From positions 1 to 16,847 of the forward strand of contig JAFISE010000343.1 in NCBI GenBank assembly GCA_022560025.1: a stretch of DNA of 16,847 nt, given 5' to 3'. Positions 10,739 to 16,847 of the stretch are shown here, piece by piece. The notes under the pieces were generated by a model that had not been told where the DNA came from, did not search any database, and worked only from the letters and a program-made list of their open reading frames with translations. Numbering within the stretch: the first letter of the stretch is position 1; each line of letters starts with the position of its first letter. This stretch comes from Stagonosporopsis chrysanthemi. Its lineage: Eukaryota; Ascomycota; Dothideomycetes; Pleosporales; Didymellaceae. The position numbers were made by a program, and so were the translations under genes.

Positions 10739-11626
10739 GAGGCTATAGACACTATTATTACTAGGCAGAGTTACATTGTAGTAGTAATACTAATAAGAGT
10801 AGGTAAAAGTATATTGTTTATATTGCTAGTATAAGTAAAGTAAGGTAATATAATAGTAGTAGTAATACTATTAGTTATATTACAGAGAAATATAATATAG
10901 TAGTATAAAAAGCTAGGTATATTATATATAAAGTAAGAAAGTTATTATTTACTAGATATAGCAGCTATTATATTAGTAATACCTAAGTTAGCTATAAGAA
11001 AAGAGTTTGCAATGTTTTTAAACTAGCTGCAAGTAACACAGCAGCTAAATAAAATAGTAATTAATAAGTACTATATTGTATTAAACTAGTAATATAATTT
11101 TTATAAAGAGATATAGCAGCTAGGTAAGCTAGTTATAGCAGAGACGTAGATAGTAATATTAACAGTAACGTTGCTACTAAGTAAGAAAGACAAGTTGTTC
11201 TAGCAGATATATATTAAGCAAGAGTAGGTTAGTTTATTCTAGGCACTAATAGCAAGGACTAATATAGCGTATAGAGTAGTTATAGTAAGTAAAGTAGTAA
11301 AAAAAAAAAAAGTAAGCAAGATAGTATTGTATATAGTATAGTAAAAGTTACGCAAGTATAAAAAAAAAAAAGTAGTAGTATATAGTAATTTTATATTAAA
11401 GGTTAAAGAGCTAGTAGAAAAGTTATATTATTATACGTACTATAATAAAGTAGTAAGTAAAGTAAGTATATTGTAGAAGTTTATAGCAGGTAATAAGCAA
11501 GTAATTGTAGTAATAAGTACGTTAAAAATAAAAGTTAATATAGCTAATATCTAGTGTATTATATATATTAATTAGCTATTTAGCGTGTTAGATTATACGC
11601 AAGAGAGTAGCTAAGCAGAGCAAGAT
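10739..11626 (+). other. RecQ helicase core with motifs I-VI (mutated)
   Basis: The ATP-binding and unwinding core is fully traceable. The Walker A remnant is R-V-G-K-S. The DEAH/DECH motif is now N-K-Y-Y, and SAT/TAT-like motif III reads T-V-T. Motif VI retains Q-E-S but its Arg fingers are lost: the SGRAGRD pattern appears as S-S-stop-A-E-Q-D. Key catalytic residues are destroyed, so no activity is possible even with read-through. Confidence 0.88.
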
Positions 11627-11871
11627 AGTTTATACAGTAAAGTAGTTATAATTATATAAAAAAAGTAGTAGTAAGTAGTAAAAGATAAGTAAAAAAAAGT
11701 AAAGCAGCAGTTAGTTATAGTATATATTAAGGGCACATATAAGTAAGTAAAGTATAGATAGGTAGTATTAAATAGGTATTTAGACTAATAAGAAAAAGAG
11801 TAGATAAGATACAAAAAAAAAGAAGAAAAGTGCAATATATATAAGAGAGTAGACAGTAAAGAAGTAGTAAA

Positions 11872-11990
11872 AGAAGTAAAAAAAAAGAATATAGAAAAAA
11901 AAGATATAGAAAAAAAAAATATAAAAGAAGAAGATATAAAAGAAGAAGATATAAAAAAAAAGAAAGTAAAAAAAAAAAAAAAAATTAGTA
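11872..11990 (+). repeat. Low-complexity Glu/Lys tract inside TLH-B
   Basis: A short tandem coding repeat of about 12-15 bases (gaagaagatata and aaaaaagatata variants) encodes E-E-D-I and K-K-D-I in the helicase frame. It was probably acidic before mutation, as GAG and GGA runs following T become A-rich. The opposite-strand open frames here (11780-12094) are Phe-rich artefacts of the A-runs. Confidence 0.65.
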
Positions 11991-12655
11991 ATAGTAAAAA
12001 AAATAGCAAAGCAAGTAGTAGTAGTAAAGAATATATAGTATAAGCAGAGCAAGAAGAAAGGTAGTAGGTATTTAAGCAGTAGTAATAAGCACAATACAGG
12101 CTGTAATAGACATTAATATAGTAGTAGTAGTAAGAGTTTACAGATATAAAGTAGTTATATTAGTAGTTAGTATAGTAGATAAACTAGTGTGCAATATATA
12201 AGGTAGTAAGAGTAGAAGTAAGTAGATATAATATATAACAGTGTTAGTAGGTAAAGAGCTGTAGAGTATAAGTAATAATTATAATAGTAAAAGAAAAAAT
12301 TAAGATAAAAGTATATTTAAAGTATTTTTAGTACAGAGTACTATAAAAGATATATAAGTAATAAAAAGATAACAGGTATAAGTAATACTAAAGGGTAAAA
12401 GAGAAGAATTATTAGTACTAGAAGGTGTTAGTAGCAGAGTTAATAAAGTTAGTATATAAAAGCAATAAAAAGATAAAAGAGTAATAGTATAAGTAGTTAG
12501 AAAAGCAGAGAGTTAATATAAGTTTAATTAAGAATTTAGTAAAGTATTTAGAGTGTAAATAGTAGTTAAAAATAGTAAAAAGTAATAGGTTAGTTAAGGA
12601 GTTTTATTAAGTTATACAGTTGATAGCAGAGTAAGACAAGATAAGAGAGTAGCTA

Positions 12656-12898
12656 AGTTATACTAAGAAGTAGAAATAGTTATCTACAGGGCCTAGCTAT
12701 TATTATTACTAAGAGTAGCTAGGTAGCCTACTATATAGTATATAAAGCGCTGCAAAGTAAGAGTACTTAATAGTAAGTACTTATTTAACACGTACTAGAC
12801 AAGTAGAACTATAGCTAAGTATAGCTATATCTAGCTATCTATTATCTGCTATATTTAGTAAATATACAGCCTAGCAGAGCTTATATACAAAGCTAACC
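12656..12898 (+). repeat. Duplicated C-terminal segment of X, copy 2
   Basis: This is the partner of 7202-7445 in direct orientation, about 5.45 kb apart. The two copies bracket the complete helicase pseudogene. Confidence 0.82.
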
Positions 12899-13294
12899 TT
12901 GCTACTAAAGACAAGGGCAAGCTTAGCTAATAGTTAAAAGACAAGCAGCCTAGCACACAGGTAGCTAAGCTGCTAAGCAGGTAAAAGCTAGTATATTAAC
13001 TAATATCTAAGCAGACGCAGTTGCTGTAGCTAATCTAGCAGACTATACGCCTAGCACAACAAGGCAGCAGCACAGAAGAAAGTAGTAAGAGTAATAATAA
13101 GAGTAATAGCAAGCTAGACAACAAGGTAGAAGAGTAATAAGCTAAAGGGGTAGCTGCTAGCCTAAGAGTAAGAGTTACTACTTTTACTTAAGATGCAAGA
13201 GAGAATTTAAAGTATAAGCTTAGCTTATATAAAAGTGCAGAAAAGATACTAAACTATAGCTTAATACAGCTAGTATTAAAGTTTACTCTTTTTT
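12656..13294 (+). pseudogene. Gene X, copy 2: 5'-truncated, fused to TLH-B 3' end
   Basis: It begins with the duplicated X segment (12656-12898, matching 7202-7445) and continues in the same frame for about 130 more codons. These include a Gln/Ser/Lys-rich part (SKSNNKSNSKLDNKVEE near 13080-13140) and a possible helix near 13200-13290. It is in a different frame from TLH-B, so the joint at about 12656 is a rearrangement or shifted overlap, not an original fusion. The N-terminal two thirds of X are missing. Beyond 12898 it diverges from copy 1, so which C-terminus is ancestral is unknown. Confidence 0.5.
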
Positions 13295-13496
13295 AAGTAA
13301 TTTACTTTAGTAGTCTCTTGTATTACTTTAACACTACTAACCTATAAGTCTTTTATACTTAAATTAAAAAACGTCTTATATAAACTTAATTCTTATATAC
13401 TTTATATAGTAATACTAAGAGTTTTATCTGTAGATTTAGCAAAATATAGTACTATTAAAGTAAGTAGAGTTAAGGTTCTTAACTAAAGTTAAGCTT
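13295..13496. other. Spacer without recognised gene
   Basis: Mutation-saturated AT-rich sequence between X2 and the first readable frame of Y. No motif identified. Confidence 0.4.
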
Positions 13497-13760
13497 TTAA
13501 ACAAGCCTACGCAGCTAATAGACAAGCTTAAAAAGCTGCAAAGTAGGCTGTAGCTTTATTACTACTAATAAAGATATAATATATATATACTATAAAAAAG
13601 AGTACTAGTAAACTTAGATAAGAAAGAAAAGCTTGCTTTATAAAACTAATATTATACTGTATTTACTGTACTACAGTAACAGATACTTAAGCACTTTAGT
13701 TAATTTAAAATTATTGCTCTAAGTATAATTAAGCTCTTAGACAAGCTTATACAGCTAATA
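13489..13760 (+). repeat. Short direct repeat in Y, 240 bases apart
   Basis: ttaagctyttaracaagcytayrcagctaat occurs at 13489-13519 and 13729-13759. The 240-base spacing keeps the same frame and encodes the related L-N/D-K-P/L-T/I-Q-L-I peptides. It may be an old internal duplication. Confidence 0.5.
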
Positions 13761-14790
13761 AAAGAGCTAGGAAAGCTACTTAATAATGTGCAGTGCAAGA
13801 TATACAGCTAGATTATAATTAATAAAGATAAGATACACAAGCACTATAAGTAGTAACTAATATACTAAGGCTAGGTATTAATAGTAACAGAATCTAGGCT
13901 GTGCTATTTGCTAGCTTACAGAATATAAAAAAGATACATAATATAGTATAAGTAAGTAGATATATAGGCTGTAAAAAGTAGCTAAGTAATATAGTCTTTA
14001 TCTAAAGCGCTATATACAGCCTACAAGGCTAGCAGCTAAGGTTGTACTAAGCTAAAGAGACTAAAAGTTGCGTCTATAAGCTTATTAAAGGCAATAGCTA
14101 TATAAGAGTTGTTATAGACTATAAAATAAATAGCAACTATATGTAATAAGGCTGTAAGCAAAGGTAGCTAAGTAATATAGTCTTTGTCTAAGGCACTACG
14201 TACAGCTTACAAAGCTAGTAGCTAAGGTTATACTTAGCTAGAGAGACTAAAAGCTGCGTTTACAAGCTTATTAAAGGTAACAGCTGTATAAAAGTTGTTA
14301 TAGACTGTAAAATAGACAGCAACTATATATAATAAGGCTATAAGCTAGGTAAAGAGCTATATAACTATTACTAGTAGTATAAAGTAAGTAAGTATAAAAA
14401 AGTTATTATAGCTATAGATATAAAAAAAGTAGATATAGAAAAAGCTAAGTTTAAAGTGTAGCTGCAAGTATATAAAAAGTTAAGTTAGTATAAAAAAAAG
14501 TAAGAGGTATATAAGTAGCAAGAAGTAAAAAAGCTAGAAGAAATACTAAGGTTATAAAAAAAGTACTGCTAATAGTGTTAAGTAAAAAAGTACAAAGACG
14601 TAGACTAGCACTAGCTTACTTACTATAATTAGCTGCAGGCAGAAGAAGTTAAAGAAAGAGTTAAGCTAACTGTACAGACTATTAAGGACTAGAAGCTATA
14701 AGCTGACTTTAGCTGCTGCTTTAAATACAGCGTCTTCTAGCTAATCTGCAACAGCTTTAAGCTAGTTGCTAGTAGTTAGTAGAAAAACAT
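13497..14790 (+). pseudogene. Gene Y: decayed unknown protein with duplicated 62-codon module
   Basis: I do not recognise this family. In one frame 13497-13960 reads LNKPTQLIDKLKKLQSRLQL, later LLDKLIQLIKELGKLLNN (13737) and TESRLCYLLAYR near 13890. In another frame 14150-14790 reads a Cys-containing module (SCVYKLIKGNSCIKVVIDCK near 14250-14320). It is followed by a charged coiled-coil-like segment (KKLEEILRL near 14530) and a Cys/Phe-rich end (FSCCFKYSVFQLICNSF, 14705-14760). The module is tandemly duplicated with a period of 186 bases, a multiple of three, which supports translation. The frame change may be an intron or indel, or two adjacent genes. Cys spacing hints at metal binding but I assign no domain. 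Confidence 0.42.
13966..14347 (+). repeat. Tandem direct repeat, 2 x 186 bp
   Basis: Copy 1 (about 13966-14148) and copy 2 (about 14149-14347) align through gtagctaagtaatatagtcttt (13978 and 14164) and aagcttattaaaggyaayagcy (14078 and 14264). They differ mainly by transitions plus a 3-base indel near the start. The period is 62 codons. Confidence 0.85.
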
Positions 14791-15142
14791 AGCTATACAC
14801 TACTAGTTTATAAGTATACTTGTTATATTAATTATATATATATATAGACAGTGTAAAAAGATATATTTTATAACTAGGTACAGTAATATATACAGGTAGA
14901 AAGTGTTATAGTAAGCAGCTAGGTAGTATATATAAAAGTACTTGTATAGATAAAATAGTAAGTATAGTAAGGTAGTATTTAAAGTAACAAGATAAGCAAA
15001 GTGTTTATACTGTTTATATTGTATATTAAAAGCAAGGTATAAAGACAGTAGTTTATAGTATATATTAAGGTTATATATTAAGACTATATATATATATTTA
15101 AAATACAGAAGTTTATATATATAACTATAAAACTCTAATTAT
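14791..15142. other. AT-rich spacer with TA runs
   Basis: Contains atatatatatata-type runs near 14835 and 15095 and no recognisable frame. It separates gene Y from the higher-order repeat block. Confidence 0.45.
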
Positions 15143-15185
15143 TAAAAGTAACTACTAATAGTATATTATAAGCTAAAGGTATTAG
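15143..15185. repeat. Partial copy of the 330-bp repeat unit
   Basis: aactactaatagtatattataagctaaag here matches the core of the 330-bp unit (near 15319, 15649 and 15970), but its flanks do not continue. It is a truncated outlier of the array. Confidence 0.6.
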
Positions 15186-15249
15186 CAGAGCAACTAGATT
15201 ATTACGTATATTACATAGATACAGTAAGTAAAGTAAGTATACTAGCAGA

Positions 15250-16575
15250 CAATTTATAAAAGCTGTATAGTAGAGTTAGGTTTAGGCCTAGATATAAGTT
15301 AAGGTAAAGTTAGAGCAACTACTAATAGTATATTACAGGCTAAAGTATAGTAGTATTAGACTAGAGTAGAAGTAGAAAGAGTATAATTTAAAGCACAATA
15401 TACTAACTTAAGCTAGTCTTTTAACTTAAGTAAGCTTTTAATTTAAGTAAGCTTACAACTTAAGTAAGCTCTTAATTTAAGTAAGCTCTTAACCTAAGTA
15501 AGCCTTTAACCTAAGTAAGCTTTTAATCTAAGCTAGTCTCTTAGACACAGTAATAGTAAGAAAAAAAATTATCTATTTACAATTTATAAAAGCTGTGTAG
15601 CAGAGTTAGGTTTAGGCCTAAACGCAAGTTAAAGTAGAGTTAGAGTAACTACTAATAGTATATTATAAGCTAAAGAGTAGTAGTATTAGGCTAGAGTAGA
15701 AGTAGAAAGAGTGCAATTTAAGGCGCAATATACTAACTAAAGCTAGTCCCCTAGCCTAAGTAAGTGCCTAATCTAAAGAGTACTCTAACCTAAGCTAGTC
15801 TTCTAACTTAAGCTAGTCTCTTAACCTAAGCTAGTCTCTTAACTTAAGTAAGCCCCTAACCTAAGTAAGCTCTTAATCTAAGAAGTCTCTTAACCTAAAA
15901 GGTCTTCTAATCTAAGTATTAAGCTAAGTTAGGTTTAGGCTAGGACGCAAGTTAGAGTAAAGTTAAGGCAACTACTAACAGTGTATTACAGGCTGAAGCA
16001 CAGCAGTGTTAAGCTAGAGTAGAGGCAGAGAGAGTGCAATTCAAGGCACAATACGCTGACTTAAGCTAGTCCCCTAAGCTAGTCTCCTAACCTAAGCTAG
16101 TCCCCTAACCTAAGCTAGTCCCCTAACTTGAGTAAGCCCCTAACCTAAGTAAGCCCCTAACCTAAGTGAGCCCCTAATCTAAGGAGTCCCCTAATCTAAG
16201 CTAGTCCCCTAACTCGAGTGAGCCCCTAACCCAAGTGAGCCCCTAACTCGAGTGAGCCCCCAACCCAAGTGAGCCCCCAACCCAAGTGAGCCCCCAACTC
16301 GAGTGAGCCCCCAACTCGAGCGAGCCCCCAATCCAAGTGAGCCCCCAACTCGAGTGAGCCCCCAACCCAAGTGAGCCCCCAACCCGAGTGAGCCCCCAAT
16401 CCAAGTAAGCCCACAACTCGAGTGAGCCCCCAACCCGAGTGAGCCCCCAACTCAAGTGAGCCCCCAACTCGAGTGAGCCCCCAACCCAAGTGAGCCCCAA
16501 CCCAAGTGAGCCCCCAACTCGAGTGAGCTCCCAATCCAAGGAGTCCCCCAACCCGAGGGGTCCCCCAATCCAAGC
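15250..16575. repeat. 330-bp higher-order repeat array with embedded 17-bp minisatellite
   Basis: Three units start with agttaggtttagg at 15274, 15604 and 15927, so the periods are 330 and 323. The 26 bases before the first two starts are also shared. Each unit has about 140 unique bases, then a 17-18 bp minisatellite at about 15406-15545, 15736-15920 and 16063-16575. A fourth unit seems to begin at about 16573: gcatcaagccgagttt corresponds to mutated gtattaagctaagtt at 15917. Successive units are progressively less mutated from left to right. Confidence 0.85.
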
Positions 16576-16635
16576 ATCAAGCCGAGTTTTGCAGACACAG
16601 TAGACAAAGGTTGCAGACAGCAAGCAAGAAGCCCA
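15994..16635. other. Island that escaped point mutation
   Basis: The first intact TGA after the decayed sequence is at 15994 and the last intact CCA is at 16633. Between them CCA, TCA, TCG, CCG and TGA are frequent. The left part (to about 16210) is a mixture of mutated (cccctaacctaag) and intact units; the right part is almost fully intact. Left of it, such trinucleotides are nearly absent. Confidence 0.85.
16063..16575. repeat. 17-bp minisatellite, largely unmutated
   Basis: About 30 copies of tgagcccccaacycgag and close variants (tgagcccccaacccaag, ggagtcccccaatccaag), one of them 16 bases long. The + strand is C-rich and the - strand G-rich. Because 17 is not a multiple of three and the unit lacks stops on the - strand, all three minus frames stay open. 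They give a 17-residue Gly/Leu/Trp-rich repeat peptide every 51 bases. Minus-strand open frames at 16209-16683 follow from this and are not evidence for a gene. Confidence 0.9.
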
Positions 16636-16847
16636 TAAGACATAGAAATTAAAAGAAAAGAAAGTAAGAAAAATAATAAACAATTTAGTATTAGAGTTAG
16701 AGTATAGTATTATTAGTATAAAGTAGTTTTTAAGTAATAGAATAGTAGTTAAAAAATAAAGTATTATAATTATTTTAAAGTAGTATTTATATAATAAAAT
16801 AGTAATTAGAATTATAAATTTGTATTAAAATAGTAAAGTAGTAATTT
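16636..16847. other. AT-rich right flank, no gene
   Basis: AT-rich sequence with loosely repeated aaagtagt and aatagtaatt motifs. No TCA, CCA, TGA or TGG is visible, so mutation saturation appears to resume, but the stretch is short. No coding frame supported. Confidence 0.45.

Larger units (their letters stand above)
7835..12655 (+). pseudogene. TLH-B: telomere-linked RecQ-type helicase, full-length RIP pseudogene
   Basis: Dead copy of the fungal telomere-linked (TLH) RecQ-like ATP-dependent DNA helicases, nuclear proteins usually found in repeats at chromosome ends. One frame runs the whole length; anchors at 7994, 9113, 10802, 11600, 12188 and 12611 agree. The order is an OrsD/DUF3505-like N-terminus with CIGC at 7994-8005, a Lys/Glu linker at 8940-9010, and a conserved mid-region (LDLQIYRLKIYYN near 9460). 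The helicase follows: Q-like region 10739-10774, motif I VGKS 10799-10810, Ia IVVV 10850-10861, II IVINKYY (from DECH) 11057-11074, III LTVTLL 11159-11176, IV VVVYSN 11372-11389, V 11501-11560 and VI QESS*AEQD 11600-11626. A Cys-containing CNIY and acidic/Lys tracts precede the conserved TLH C-terminus (NRLVKEFYQVIQLIA). All stops are TAA/TAG. The start codon is not determinable. Confidence 0.9.

Noticed and set aside
11780..12094. Phe-rich minus-strand open frames
   Set aside because: They are the complement of A-rich Lys/Glu codons of the helicase pseudogene on the + strand.
15736..16205. Telomere-like cccctaacctaag repeats
   Set aside because: They resemble CCCTAA, but intact units to the right read cccccaacccaag. 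The TAA is produced by CCA-to-CTA mutation of a 17-bp minisatellite, so this is not telomeric sequence.
16209..16683. Several minus-strand open frames encoding Gly/Leu/Trp-rich repeat proteins
   Set aside because: They overlap in all three frames and simply reflect a stop-free 17-bp repeat. The short non-repetitive N-terminus of the longest (from 16683) has no supporting homology or regulatory signal.
1..16847. Mitochondrial DNA or an AT-rich bacterial or parasite genome
   Set aside because: Low GC could suggest this, but no rRNA, tRNA or respiratory genes are visible. Stop codons saturate every frame, and the readable relics are fungal nuclear element families.

Overview
The window looks like a subtelomeric or dispersed-repeat block of a filamentous ascomycete (Pezizomycotina) destroyed by repeat-induced point mutation (RIP). 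It is very AT-rich and saturated with TAG, TAA, CTA and TTA, and almost no open reading frame survives. Scanning by eye, the trinucleotides TCA, CCA, TCG and CCG and their complements TGA, TGG, CGA and CGG are essentially absent from 1 to about 15,990. I found four exceptions, all TGA, at 2261, 7140, 12621 and 14704. CA and CG survive only after A or G. Mentally reversing C-to-T and G-to-A changes lets several dead genes be recognised. The species cannot be named from the sequence.

Layout, with all recognised genes on the + strand. 181-1471: hAT-family transposase remnant, cut by the left window edge or decayed upstream. 2244-4150: unrecognised decayed coding stretches. 4924-6087: a 147-bp element, a truncated copy of the N-terminal (OrsD/DUF3505-like) part of a telomere-linked RecQ helicase (TLH), then the same 147-bp element again. 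6331-7575: decayed gene X of unknown family. 7835-12655: an almost complete TLH-type RecQ helicase pseudogene, one reading frame of about 1,600 codons with all helicase motifs traceable and no frameshift at any anchor checked. 12656-13294: a second, 5'-truncated copy of X. 13497-14790: decayed gene Y with a tandem 62-codon duplication.

15143-16575 holds 330-bp higher-order repeats, each carrying a 17-bp minisatellite. Mutation fades from left to right across them: the first block is fully decayed, while the last block (15994-16635) is a C-rich island that still has intact CCA, TCG and TGA. The same 17-bp unit is therefore readable in mutated and unmutated form side by side. To the right the sequence is AT-rich again.

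The order TLH-A, X1, TLH-B, X2 suggests a tandemly duplicated X-TLH unit, a type of arrangement expected near fungal chromosome ends. None of these genes is likely to be functional. The predicted open frames inside the minisatellite are by-products of a 17-bp period without stops.
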